Shown one piece after another: positions 48,254-56,710 of a DNA stretch of 64,000 bases (within the stretch, counting starts at the first letter, position 1; every line of letters begins with the position of its first letter). The notes under the pieces are model-generated. The model was given only the letters and a program-made list of their open reading frames with translations. It searched no databases and was not told the DNA's origin. This DNA is from Actinoplanes aureus (lineage in GTDB: Bacteria; Actinomycetota; Actinomycetes; Mycobacteriales; Micromonosporaceae). Where the stretch lies: contig NZ_JADQTO010000005.1 in the NCBI RefSeq assembly GCF_015704865.1, positions 170,691 to 234,690 on the forward strand, written 5' to 3'. The translations under genes were made by a program, and so were the position numbers.

Positions 48254-51200
48254 TCAGCGGGAGTTGAGCAGGCGGGCCATCTCGGTACGGGAGCGCACGC
48301 CGAGCCGGGCGAACACGTTGCGCAGGTGATGGTCCACGGTCCGCGGGCTGAGGTGCAGTTCTTGGGCCACCTCCCGGTTGGTGGCGCCACCGGCCACCAG
48401 TGTCGCGATCCGCTCCTGCTGCGCGGTGAGCGGCGGGCCGGTGGGCACGGTGACCTGCTGTTCGATCCGTTCGCCGGCGGCGCGCAGCTCCCGTACGCTC
48501 TGCTCGGCCCACGGTTCGGCGTCCAGCAACCGGAAGGTCTCGGCGGCCCGCCGCAGGTGGGTGCGTGCCTCGACGTGCCGGCGCCGGCGCCGCAGCAGCC
48601 GGCCGTAGAGCAGTTCGGTGTGCGCCCGCGGGAACCCGGCCTCCCCGGCATGCCCGAGCGACTCGCCGAAGTGGATCTCCGCGGCCTCGGCGTCGGTCGC
48701 GCGCAGCGCCCGGCAGCGGTCCCGCAGGGCCAGCCAGGTGGGCTGACCGGTGCGGCCGGTCCACCGGTCGAACCCGGTGGCCACCGCCTCCAGGCCGAGC
48801 GACGCGTCCGGGACGCGGGTGTCGGACTGCGCGGCCGCTTCCAGCAGGTGCGGCACCACCGCCACCTGGAGCAGCGCCGAACCGTACCCGGGCGGCGCGG
48901 TCACCACCGAGATCAGGCGTTCGGTGGCGGCGTCGAACCGGCCGTCGACCAGGTCCAGCAGGGCGAGCGCCCAGCCGCTGTGCGCCCGGGCCGGTCCACC
49001 GCCGGCCGCCTCGATCCGGCTCAACGTGGTGTCCCGGTCGCCGACCAGCGCGGCCAGCACGGCGAGCAGCCCGAAGTGGGCCCCGGCCAGGACCGGCTGC
49101 CCGGTGCCGCGGGCGACCGCGGCACCGTCCATCGCGGCCGTGTTCGCCGCGTTGTAGTCACCGGACGCCATCCCGGCCACGGCGGCGAGCTCCAGCGCGC
49201 GCGGCACCAGCACGGCCGACCCGGAATCGCGGGCCAGCACCGCCGCCCGCCCGGCCAGGGCGGCCGCCCGGCGGGCGTCACCGACCAGGATTCCGGCGGT
49301 GGCGGCCCGGATCAGCGGCACCGGCTCGGTGACCCGGTCGGCCACGTCGAGGGCCCGCCGGAACCGGGCGAACGCGCCCGGCTCGTCCCCGTCGGCCAGC
49401 CCGGCCAGCCCGGCGACGTGGTGGAAGGCGAGGGTCATCGCCGGTGGTTCGTCACCGCGCCGGCGGGCCACGACCCGGCGGGCCAGTCCGGCGTAGCGGC
49501 CCTGCTCGCCCGGTGCGGCGGCGGCCTCCCCGGCGAGCGCGAGCGCGTCGAGTGCGGCCGCGGTGTCGCTGTCCACCAGGTCGGCGGCCACGTCGAGGAG
49601 CAGTTCCCGGGCGCCGGGACGGCCTTCGGGCAGCAACATCTCGGCGGTCAGGCCGCGGGCGCGTACCCGGGCCGCGCCGGCCGCCGCCGGTATCCGCCGG
49701 ATCAGCAGCCCGGCGTCGTGCGGGCGGCCGGCCAGCCACGCCGACCGGGCCGCACCGAGCAGCGCCCTGCCCTGCTCCGAGGGTTCGGCGCAGAGCGCGG
49801 CGGCGTACCGGTGGGCCTCGGCGGCTACCGCCGGTTCGGCGGTGCCGGCGATCCGGGTCAGCTGCCGGGCGAGCGCGGAGTGCGGGCCGGTGGTGGCGGA
49901 CGCGCGATGCAGCAGTTCGGGCAGGTGGGCGCCACGTTCCGCGGCCGCCTGGGCGAGCGCGGCGTGTGCGGCCCGCCGCCGGCTCGCCGGGGCTTCGGCG
50001 TACACGCAGGCACGCAGCAACGGCGACGCGAACCGCACGCCGTCCCCGGTCAGGGTGACCAGGCCGGCGCGCTCGGCCGGCTCGAACCCGCCCAGCCCGT
50101 CCCCGGCCGCATCGAGGCAGCCGAGCTCCTCGCCCGCTTTGTCGTCGCGGTCGAGCGTGTGGCCGTCGCCGGCCTTGTCGTCGCGGCCGAATGCTCGGCT
50201 GTCGCCGGCCTTGTCGCGGTCGAGCGTGCGGCTGCCGCTGGCTTTGTCGTCGCGGTCGAGGGTGTGGCCGGCTGGGGCTTCGCGCGTGGCTGTGTGCAGC
50301 GCGGCGGCGAGGATGTCGGCCGGCGGGGCCTGGGGTGGGGCGGCGGCGAGCAGCAGCAGGTCCCGGGTGACGGCCGGCAGAGCGTCCAGCTCGGCCCGGT
50401 AGCGGCGCCGCAGCATGCTGCCGGGCGGCAGCGTCTCGGGCGGGGGCGCGTAGCCGCGGCGCTGTTCGGGGGTGAGCGCGTCGGCCAGGTCGATCAGCGC
50501 GGCCGGGTTGCCGCCGGCCAGCTCGGTGACCGCCGCGGCGACCTCCTCGGCGAGTTCCGGGGCGCGGCGGGCGAGCAGCTGACGGGCAGCGGCCGGGTCG
50601 AGGAGCCGGAGGCGGCGTACCGGCAGGCCGGCGGTTTCGACGCCGACCGGCACGGTGGCGATGACGGCGAGCCGCTCGCCGCCGGCCCGGCGCACGGCGA
50701 ACGTGATCGCCTGCCAGCTCGGCGGGTCCAGCAGATGCGCGTCGTCGAGCAGGCACAGCACCGGGCGGACCCGGGCCGCCGACGCCAGCAGATTCAGCGT
50801 GGCGAGGCCGAGCGCGAGCCGGTCGCTGCCCGCACCGGCCATGCCGCCCGACAACGCGGCACGCTGCGCGGGCTCCAGCTCGGCGAGCCCGCCGCGCACG
50901 GCGGTGAGCAGGCGTTGCAATCCGGCGTACGGCACCGCGCGTTCCTCGGTGCACCCCGACGCGGTGAGGACCGTCCAGCCCTGGGCGGCGGCGGCCGTGG
51001 CGCGCAGCAGCGCGGTCCGGCCCTCGCCCGGCGCGGCCGACAGGACGAGCGCGCCGCCGCACCCGGCCGCCGCGGCCGCGGTGAGCCGGCCGATCGCGGC
51101 GAGTTCGGCGTCCCGCCCGAACAGTCCGGGACCACCCGGGTCCCGGCCGAACAGCCCCGGACCACCCGCGTCCCGTCCGAACAGGCCGCCGGCGGCCCCG

Positions 51201-51301
51201 GCCCGGACCTGCCCGCGTCCGGTCCGGACGGACGCCGGCCCGTCCGCGGAGGGCGCGCCACCGGTAGCGGAAAGTTTCTGCACTGACGGTGCATCAAACA
51301 T
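48254..51301 (-). CDS. Large LuxR-family (LAL-type) transcriptional regulator
   Basis: A 1015-aa regulator with three parts: an N-terminal AAA-like ATPase (FGRDAELAAIGRL, Walker A APGEGRTALL, LCLLDDAHLLD), a long TPR-like helical centre, and a C-terminal LuxR helix-turn-helix (LTAQQERIATLVAGGATNRE, then VAQELHLSPRTVDHHL). LAL regulators bind ATP and an inducer to activate catabolic or secondary-metabolite genes. Two in-frame repeats are unusual: 30-bp units duplicate GGPGLFGRD three times before the ATPase, and 33-36-bp units repeat TLDRDDKA four times near residues 341-388. The start at 51301 (MFDAPSV) is divergent from the cutinase gene. Confidence 0.9.
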   Translation of the reverse strand: MFDAPSVQKLSATGGAPSADGPASVRTGRGQVRAGAAGGLFGRDAGGPGLFGRDPGGPGLFGRDAELAAIGRLTAAAAAGCGGALVLSAAPGEGRTALLRATAAAAQGWTVLTASGCTEERAVPYAGLQRLLTAVRGGLAELEPAQRAALSGGMAGAGSDRLALGLATLNLLASAARVRPVLCLLDDAHLLDPPSWQAITFAVRRAGGERLAVIATVPVGVETAGLPVRRLRLLDPAAARQLLARRAPELAEEVAAAVTELAGGNPAALIDLADALTPEQRRGYAPPPETLPPGSMLRRRYRAELDALPAVTRDLLLLAAAPPQAPPADILAAALHTATREAPAGHTLDRDDKASGSRTLDRDKAGDSRAFGRDDKAGDGHTLDRDDKAGEELGCLDAAGDGLGGFEPAERAGLVTLTGDGVRFASPLLRACVYAEAPASRRRAAHAALAQAAAERGAHLPELLHRASATTGPHSALARQLTRIAGTAEPAVAAEAHRYAAALCAEPSEQGRALLGAARSAWLAGRPHDAGLLIRRIPAAAGAARVRARGLTAEMLLPEGRPGARELLLDVAADLVDSDTAAALDALALAGEAAAAPGEQGRYAGLARRVVARRRGDEPPAMTLAFHHVAGLAGLADGDEPGAFARFRRALDVADRVTEPVPLIRAATAGILVGDARRAAALAGRAAVLARDSGSAVLVPRALELAAVAGMASGDYNAANTAAMDGAAVARGTGQPVLAGAHFGLLAVLAALVGDRDTTLSRIEAAGGGPARAHSGWALALLDLVDGRFDAATERLISVVTAPPGYGSALLQVAVVPHLLEAAAQSDTRVPDASLGLEAVATGFDRWTGRTGQPTWLALRDRCRALRATDAEAAEIHFGESLGHAGEAGFPRAHTELLYGRLLRRRRRHVEARTHLRRAAETFRLLDAEPWAEQSVRELRAAGERIEQQVTVPTGPPLTAQQERIATLVAGGATNREVAQELHLSPRTVDHHLRNVFARLGVRSRTEMARLLNSR

Positions 51302-51482
51302 GCGGCGAGTGTTCCGCGCCGCGGCCTCCGGGGGAAGACCCAGCCGCCGGATTTCGGTGGATGAAATTTCCGGGATGTTGCCGGCTGGTGACACGACGCT
51401 GGTGATTTCGCCGATGCGGACCCCGCTCCGACCCGCTGAAACTGACGCTCGTCGATCCGTTCCCCCGTAAAGGAGTGTCGAC

Positions 51483-52370
51483 GTGCAATTGTCATCCGTC
51501 TCCACCCGCGCCCGCCGGATCCTGGTCACCGCGGCCACCGCGCTCGCTCTCGTGGCCGTTCCCGGTGTCACCGCCGCACAGGCCGCCGACAACCCGTACG
51601 AGCGGGGCCCCGCTCCGACCCGGGCACTGCTGGAAGCCTCCCGTGGCCCGTACAGCGTTTCCACCACGTCCGTCTCCCGGCTCGCGGTGAGCGGGTTCGG
51701 CGGTGGCGAGATCTACTACCCGACCAGCACCAGCGACGGTACGTTCGGCGCGATCGCCATCTCGCCGGGCTTCACCGCGTACTGGTCGAGCATCTCCTGG
51801 CTCGGCCCGCGACTCGCCTCGCACGGGTTCGTGGTCATCGGCATCGAGACCAACAGCACGGCTGACCAGCCCGCCTCCCGTGGTCAGCAGCTGCTCGCCG
51901 CGCTTGACTACCTGACCCGATCCAGCTCGGTCCGCAGCCGCATCGACTCGAGCCGGCTCGCCGTGGCCGGGCACTCGATGGGTGGCGGCGGCAGCCTGGA
52001 GGCGGCCAGCGACCGGCCGTCCCTGCAGGCCGCCGTTCCGCTCGCTCCCTGGAACCTGGACAAGTCGTGGAGCGAGCTGCGCGTACCGACCCTGATCATC
52101 GGCGGCGAGAGTGACTCGATCGCCTCGGTGAGCAGTCACTCGATCCCGTTCTACAACAGCATCCCGTCGTCGGCGGAGAAGGCGTACCTGGAGCTCAACA
52201 ACGCCAGCCACTTCTTCCCGCAGTCGACCAACACGCCGACCGCGGTGCAGATGGTCTCCTGGCTGAAGCGGTTCGTCGACGACGACACCCGTTACAACCA
52301 GTTCATCTGCCCGGGGCCGAGCACCGGGGTGTCCATCTCGGACTACCGCAGCAGCTGCCCGCTGGGCTGA
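51483..52370 (+). CDS. Secreted cutinase / polyester hydrolase (PET-hydrolase-like)
   Basis: A 295-aa alpha/beta-hydrolase with a Sec signal cut near TAAQA-ADN (residue 35). It closely matches Thermobifida cutinases, from [17 protein letters not shown] to the C-terminal pair of Cys. The triad is Ser165 (GHSMGG), Asp211 (GGESDSIA) and His243 (NNASHFF). Oxyanion and substrate-wall residues of TfCut2/LCC-type enzymes are kept or close: Phe97 in SPGFTAY, Met166 and Trp190 in APWN. Cys276 and Cys292 fit the C-terminal disulfide. The natural substrate is probably cutin or suberin polyester. GTG 51483 has AAGGAG upstream. The divergent LuxR gene may control it. Confidence 0.93.
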   Translation: MQLSSVSTRARRILVTAATALALVAVPGVTAAQAADNPYERGPAPTRALLEASRGPYSVSTTSVSRLAVSGFGGGEIYYPTSTSDGTFGAIAISPGFTAYWSSISWLGPRLASHGFVVIGIETNSTADQPASRGQQLLAALDYLTRSSSVRSRIDSSRLAVAGHSMGGGGSLEAASDRPSLQAAVPLAPWNLDKSWSELRVPTLIIGGESDSIASVSSHSIPFYNSIPSSAEKAYLELNNASHFFPQSTNTPTAVQMVSWLKRFVDDDTRYNQFICPGPSTGVSISDYRSSCPLG

Positions 52371-52386
52371 TCTGATCCGGAACGAC

Positions 52387-52417
52387 GCTGGGCCGGTGGG
52401 ATTCCCACCGGCCCAGC
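52387..52417 (+). terminator. Terminator hairpin of cutinase gene
   Basis: GCTGGGCCGGTGGG (52387-52400) and CCCACCGGCCCAGC (52404-52417) pair perfectly over 14 bp with loop ATT, 16 bp after the stop. No T-run follows. Confidence 0.9.
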
Positions 52418-52517
52418 GAACTCGTGTCCAGCCTACCGCGGCCGTCCACCCCGGTCACTCGGCCGAAAGACCGTGCCTGAGCTGCGCTTTGCTCCGTAAT
52501 GTCGACGCCTGTCATCG

Positions 52518-53873
52518 ATGGGCGACCACAGGAGGAACGTGCGCGTCAACGAGTCCTACCGCCGCTGGCATCAGGAGTCGAACCGGGCCCGGCTGCGTGG
52601 CCTGGCCGCCAATCCGGCCCTTCCCGACGAACTGTTCCGCCGCCTGCTCGACCACCCCGAGGCCGGTCGCTGGGTGGTGACCCGCCGCCGCGCGTGGTCC
52701 GACGAGGCGTTCGACATCATCGCCGGTCATCCCGATGACCGGCTGCGGGCCGAGCTGGCCGAGAGCTGGGCCGTCACCGGTGCGCAGCGGGCTCGCCTGG
52801 TCGGCGATCCGAGCGTCCGGGTGCGGGTGATGCTCGCCGACGGGTCGTTCGGACATCACGACCCGATGCCGGTGGAGGCGTACCAGCGGCTCGCCGAGGA
52901 TCCGAACCCGAAGGTCCGAATGTTCCTGACCCTGCCGCGGAAGCTGCCGCACGAGGTGCTGGAGAAGTTCGCCGAGTCGCCGCTCGCCGAGCTGGCGGCG
53001 GCCGCCCGGGCCGCCCTGAGCGACCCCTGGCGACCCGAGCCGGATACGTTCGCGGCGGGTGAGGCCGAGACGCTCGCCCGCAGCGAGGCGGTGCCGGACC
53101 GCTGCCGGGCCGCCGGCGCGCCTGAACTGCCGGCGGACCTGGTGGCGGAACTCGCCGCCGATCCGGACCGGTATGTGCGACTGCTCATCTCGATGCGGCC
53201 GGAGCTCACCGAGGAGCAGCAGGCCGCGATCGACTACCGGGTCGGCCCGGACGACCGCCTCCCGGTGCTGGACTGGGTACGGGAGGCCACTCCGGAGGTG
53301 CTGCGCCGCTGCGTCCACTCGGCGCACATCGGCCTGCGGCGCAGCGCCGTCCACCACCGCGGGTTGACTCCGGACCTGATCGCGGTGCTGGCCGCCGACG
53401 AGGACTTCGCGGTCCGGTTGATGCTCTGCGAACAGCAGGACGACGTGCCGCCGGATCTCGTGGTGCGCACCTATCTGGAGGCCAGGGTGATCAGCCGCGG
53501 CAATCTGCTGCGCCATCCCCGGTTCCCGCGCACCGACCTGGTGCGCTTCGCGGACTCTCCGCATTGGGAGGCGCGGGCCCTCGTGGTGCTCGACCCGGGC
53601 GCCTCGCCCGCGTTGATCGACCGGTTGAGCAGGGACGAGCATCCCGGCGTGCGCCGCTGGACGGCCGCCGACGAGCGGCTGACCGCCGGACGGGTGCTGG
53701 ACCTGCTGGCCGACGACGAGACGGCGGAACCGAGCGCCGCCAACCCGAACCTTCCGGTGCAGGCGATGGAACAGATCATCGCGGCGGGTGCCGTTCTCGC
53801 GGCCGCCCCGGAGGACGCCGCAGTCCTGCTCGGGCACACCAACCCGGCCCACGAGCCGGTCGGCGAGATCTGA
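52518..53873 (+). CDS. HEAT/leucine-rich-variant-like repeat protein
   Basis: A 451-aa soluble protein built of short helical repeats of about 24-27 residues with a DPxxxVRxxLA consensus (DDRLRAELAESW, DPSVRVRVMLADG, DPNPKVRMFLTLP, DEDFAVRLMLCEQ, HPGVRRWTAADE). Such repeats form scaffold surfaces like LRV or HEAT proteins. The partner is unknown. The start is uncertain: ATG 52518 has no clear ribosome-binding site, and GTG 52539 has AGGAGG only 3 nt upstream. Confidence 0.75.
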   Translation: MGDHRRNVRVNESYRRWHQESNRARLRGLAANPALPDELFRRLLDHPEAGRWVVTRRRAWSDEAFDIIAGHPDDRLRAELAESWAVTGAQRARLVGDPSVRVRVMLADGSFGHHDPMPVEAYQRLAEDPNPKVRMFLTLPRKLPHEVLEKFAESPLAELAAAARAALSDPWRPEPDTFAAGEAETLARSEAVPDRCRAAGAPELPADLVAELAADPDRYVRLLISMRPELTEEQQAAIDYRVGPDDRLPVLDWVREATPEVLRRCVHSAHIGLRRSAVHHRGLTPDLIAVLAADEDFAVRLMLCEQQDDVPPDLVVRTYLEARVISRGNLLRHPRFPRTDLVRFADSPHWEARALVVLDPGASPALIDRLSRDEHPGVRRWTAADERLTAGRVLDLLADDETAEPSAANPNLPVQAMEQIIAAGAVLAAAPEDAAVLLGHTNPAHEPVGEI

Positions 53874-53877
53874 TTGC

Positions 53878-53940
53878 CGTTTCCCGGCGGCCGCGCTGGG
53901 GCCCGGAGTGGGCACCCGGCTCGCGCGGCAGGGCGGGACT
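53878..53940 (+). repeat. Gene-end repeat element, copy G
   Basis: CCGTTTCCCGGCGGCCGCGC then TGGGGC, a middle CCGGAGTGGGCACCCGG shared with copy H, and the tail GGCAGGGCGGGACT. It begins 5 bp after the stop of the repeat-protein gene. The hairpin loop has diverged from GGGCCCAT. Confidence 0.7.
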
Positions 53941-53976
53941 GCCGGATTCCGGCGGGGACGGTGCGTGCGCGTACCT

Positions 53977-54035
53977 CAAAAAGAAATGCCGTGCCGGCGC
54001 GGCCTACGACGGGGGGACGTGCTGCGCCGGCACGG
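53977..54035 (-). terminator. Rho-independent terminator of the twin-cysteine lipoprotein gene
   Basis: CCGTGCCGGCGC (53989-54000) and GCGCCGGCACGG (54024-54035) form a perfect 12-bp stem with a 23-nt loop. On the minus strand it begins 13 nt after the lipoprotein stop and is followed by CATTTCTTTTTG, a T-run. Confidence 0.85.
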
Positions 54036-54048
54036 AGCTTGCCGGGTG

Positions 54049-54579
54049 TTACGACGCGGCCGCCGTGGCGGCCGGCTTGAGGACCGCGCAGGTCTCCACG
54101 GCCTTCTGCAACGTCGCGTCGGTGGTGTCCAGGTTGGTGGTGTCGGTGACGCCGTTCTCCTTGAGGCAGTTGGTGTAGGCGGCGTTGGCGCCGTTGTCGC
54201 CGCGGTTGCCTAGGCCGGCGCCCATGCTAGGTCGCAGCGAGGCGCACGCCGACTGGGCCTTCTCCCAGGTCGCGTCGTCGACGTCCGCGGGCTTGCCGAA
54301 GCCGCCGCCGCCGGGGAAGCCGCCGCCGCGTGGGCCCCCGCTGTTGTCGGGACGGGGCTGGCCGGACGGGCGTGCTCCGCCACCCGGACCGCCGGACGGC
54401 ATCGTGATCGTCACGCCGTTCTCGTTGAGGCAGCTGATGTACGAGGCGAACGCGGACGAGGCGTTCGACGTGCTCCCGGAGTCCGAGCCGCCGCCGCAGG
54501 CCGTCGTGAACAGCACCGCCACCGAGGCCGCCACCAGGGTGGCGGCGCGGCGGTGCGCCTTCGAACTGACAACCGGCAC
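54049..54579 (-). CDS. Twin-cysteine lipoprotein with Gly/Pro-rich linker
   Basis: A 176-aa lipoprotein: lipobox LFTTACGGG after a hydrophobic signal, then two copies of a small cysteine motif, YISCLNENGVTITMP and YTNCLKENGVTDTTN, each followed by a second Cys (SACASLRP, ETCAVLKP). A linker of Gly and Pro (PRGGGFPGGGGFGK) separates them. It looks like a duplicated disulfide-stabilised domain. GTG 54579 has AAGGAG upstream. It is divergent from the MacAB-like cluster, whose adaptors have the same FPGGGGF-type glycine tail, so it may belong to the same system. Confidence 0.8.
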   Translation of the reverse strand: MPVVSSKAHRRAATLVAASVAVLFTTACGGGSDSGSTSNASSAFASYISCLNENGVTITMPSGGPGGGARPSGQPRPDNSGGPRGGGFPGGGGFGKPADVDDATWEKAQSACASLRPSMGAGLGNRGDNGANAAYTNCLKENGVTDTTNLDTTDATLQKAVETCAVLKPAATAAAS

Positions 54580-54651
54580 GATGAGTCTCCTTCTTCCGCG
54601 AGCGGGACGACGAAAGAAAAGCGGCCGCACCTGTGCGGAATGTCGGACCGC

Positions 54652-54694
54652 CCTGGGAGTTGCCTAAGAACTCGGCTCCGAGCGAACTCCCAGG
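54652..54694. promoter_or_regulatory. Inverted repeat between lipoprotein and adaptor genes
   Basis: CCTGGGAGTT (54652-54661) and AACTCCCAGG (54685-54694) pair perfectly across a 23-bp spacer that includes CCTAAGAACTC. It lies in the divergent control region and may be a response-regulator operator. Confidence 0.55.
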
Positions 54695-54739
54695 TGGAAC
54701 CAAGCCCGCGGCGAGGACCGCTGCGCAGACTCGTCGCCC

Positions 54740-55933
54740 ATGGGTGTTGCACTGGCCGGTCGCCGGCGTGGAATTCGGCTCGGCGTGGCGGTCGTCGTGC
54801 TCGCGTTGCTCGCCTTCGGCGTCGTGCGGGCGCTGACGGCCGGCGCCACACGGGAGGACACGACGGCGGCCGAGACCGCCGAGGTGGATCGCGGTGAGGT
54901 GACCACCGAGGTCGCCACCACCGGCACGTTGCAGGCGGCGCAGACGCGCAGCCTGTCGTTCGCGGTCTCCGGCACGGTGGAGACGGTGAAGGTGCGCCCG
55001 GGTACCACCGTTACCGCTGGTCAGAAGCTCGCGGCGATCGACGACGCGGATGCCGCGGAGGCGGTCGAGGACGCCGAGGCGGCACTGGACGATGCTCTCG
55101 AGGCCTTGGCGAAGGCGGAGGACGACGCGGATTCGCCGTCGTCTTGCACCGGCGGCAACGTGGCGGCCGCTCTTCAAACGTCTTATCAACCGTCGCCCTC
55201 GCCCTCGCCCTCGCCCTCGGCATCGGCTCCGCCTTCGGGTTCGCCGGCTCCGGCCGCCAGTGCGACCGCGAGGCCGGCGAAGAGCGCTGCGCCGGCCCTG
55301 AGCTGCTCGGCCCTCGGAAGCCGTAGCGGTAATGGGGACCCCGTCCTCACCGCCGAGCAGCGGGTGAACCAGGCGCGGCTGACCCTGGAGAAGGCCGAGG
55401 AGGCCCTCGACGGCGCCACCATCACCGCGCCGATCGCCGGGAAGATCCTCACCGTCGGTGGCAAGGTCGGCAGCAAGGTGAGCTCCGGGGCGGCGTTCAT
55501 CACCGTGGCCGACGTGTACGACATGCAGATCAGCGCCGACTTCCCGGAGGCCGACGCCGACCACCTCGCGGTGAGCCAGCCGGCCGTGGTCACGCTTGCC
55601 GACCGGCCGGGGGAGACGTTCCTCGCCACCGTGGTGCAGGTCGACCCGGTCGGCACCAGCGACGGCACGCTCACCCGGTTCGGTGTGGTGCTCGCGTTCG
55701 ACGAGGCGCCCGCGGAGCTGCTGGTCGGGCAGAGCGCGTCGGTCCGGGTCACCACCGGGAGCAAGGACGACGTGGTACGCGTACCGAGCACCGCCGTACA
55801 CGACCTCTCCGGCGCCACCGGGACCGTGCGGAAAGGCGGTACGCCCACCGAGGTGCGGATCGGCCTCCGCGGCGACCAGTACACCGAGATCACGTCCGGG
55901 CTGACCGAGGGAGACGTCGTGTCCCGTTCATAG
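54740..55933 (+). CDS. HlyD/MacA-type membrane-fusion adaptor 1
   Basis: A 397-aa adaptor protein anchored by one N-terminal helix (VAVVVLALLAFGVVRAL). A barrel-sandwich hybrid (TEVATTGTLQAAQTRSLSF, VETVKVRPGTTVTAGQKLA, DGATITAPIAGKI) is split by a coiled coil. A PSPSPSPSPS linker and two cysteines (PSSCTGG, LSCSALG) interrupt the coil. A beta-barrel domain ends with VRIGLRGDQYTEITSGL. It is the first gene of the cluster; a second adaptor follows the two-component genes. The trailing Ser/Pro insert is unusual for MacA. Confidence 0.85.
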   Translation: MGVALAGRRRGIRLGVAVVVLALLAFGVVRALTAGATREDTTAAETAEVDRGEVTTEVATTGTLQAAQTRSLSFAVSGTVETVKVRPGTTVTAGQKLAAIDDADAAEAVEDAEAALDDALEALAKAEDDADSPSSCTGGNVAAALQTSYQPSPSPSPSPSASAPPSGSPAPAASATARPAKSAAPALSCSALGSRSGNGDPVLTAEQRVNQARLTLEKAEEALDGATITAPIAGKILTVGGKVGSKVSSGAAFITVADVYDMQISADFPEADADHLAVSQPAVVTLADRPGETFLATVVQVDPVGTSDGTLTRFGVVLAFDEAPAELLVGQSASVRVTTGSKDDVVRVPSTAVHDLSGATGTVRKGGTPTEVRIGLRGDQYTEITSGLTEGDVVSRS

Positions 55934-55966
55934 GTTCTTCAAAGGTCGGCTTGGTAAGTCTTTGCG

Positions 55967-56710
55967 GTGCTCACCGAAAACCGTGGTTCTGTAGCCGTCA
56001 CCGACCCCGCGGCGCGTCCCACCCGCGTCCTCGTCGTCGACGACGAGCCGAACATCTCCGCGCTGCTCAGCGCGACGCTCCGGCTGGTCGCCTTCGACGT
56101 GCGGGTCGCCGAGTCCGGCCACGCCGCCCTCGTAGCGGTGCGGGACTTCGAGCCGGACCTGATCGTCCTGGACGTGATGCTGCCGGACGTGGACGGTTTC
56201 GAGGTGGCCCGGCGGCTGCGTACCGCCGGGCACCGGGTTCCGGTCCTGTTCCTCACCGCTCGCGACGCGGTGCGGGACCGGATCTGCGGGCTGTCGGCCG
56301 GCGGCGACGACTACGTCACCAAGCCGTTCAGTCTCGAGGAGGTGGTGTTACGGATCCGCGCGATCCTGCGGCGCAGCCAGCCGGACGAGCCGCAACCGGA
56401 GACCGGCGTGCTGCGCTACGCGGACCTGGAGCTGAACGAGCACGCCCACGAGGTGCGGCGGGCGGGCCGGCTGATCGAGCTGTCCCCGACGGAATTCAAC
56501 CTGCTCCGCTACCTGATGATCAACGCGGGCCGGGTGGTCAGCAAGGCGCAGATCCTGGACCGGGTGTGGAAGTACGACTTCGGCGGGGACGGACGGATCG
56601 TCGAGTCGTACGTCTACTACCTGCGCCGCAAGATCGATCGATCCGAGCCGCCGCTGATCCACACCGTGCGCGGCGTCGGGTACGCCCTGAGACTCCCACG
56701 CGAAGAATGA
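55967..56710 (+). CDS. OmpR-family response regulator
   Basis: A 247-aa response regulator. The receiver holds VVDDE at about residues 23-27, the phospho-acceptor Asp in LIVLDVMLPDVDGFE and Lys in YVTKPFSLEE. The C-terminal winged helix is typical (ELSPTEFNLLRYLM, DFGGDGRIVESYVYYLRRK). GTG 55967 is the upstream-most start; shorter starts are possible. It is co-translated with the kinase (ATGA) and likely controls the adaptor and lipoprotein genes around it. Confidence 0.92.
   Translation: MLTENRGSVAVTDPAARPTRVLVVDDEPNISALLSATLRLVAFDVRVAESGHAALVAVRDFEPDLIVLDVMLPDVDGFEVARRLRTAGHRVPVLFLTARDAVRDRICGLSAGGDDYVTKPFSLEEVVLRIRAILRRSQPDEPQPETGVLRYADLELNEHAHEVRRAGRLIELSPTEFNLLRYLMINAGRVVSKAQILDRVWKYDFGGDGRIVESYVYYLRRKIDRSEPPLIHTVRGVGYALRLPREE

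Noticed and set aside
48131..51286. Plus-strand open frame of 1051 codons opposite the LuxR gene
   Set aside because: Low-complexity Gly/Arg/Gln-rich translation with no family likeness; the minus strand carries intact ATPase and LuxR motifs.
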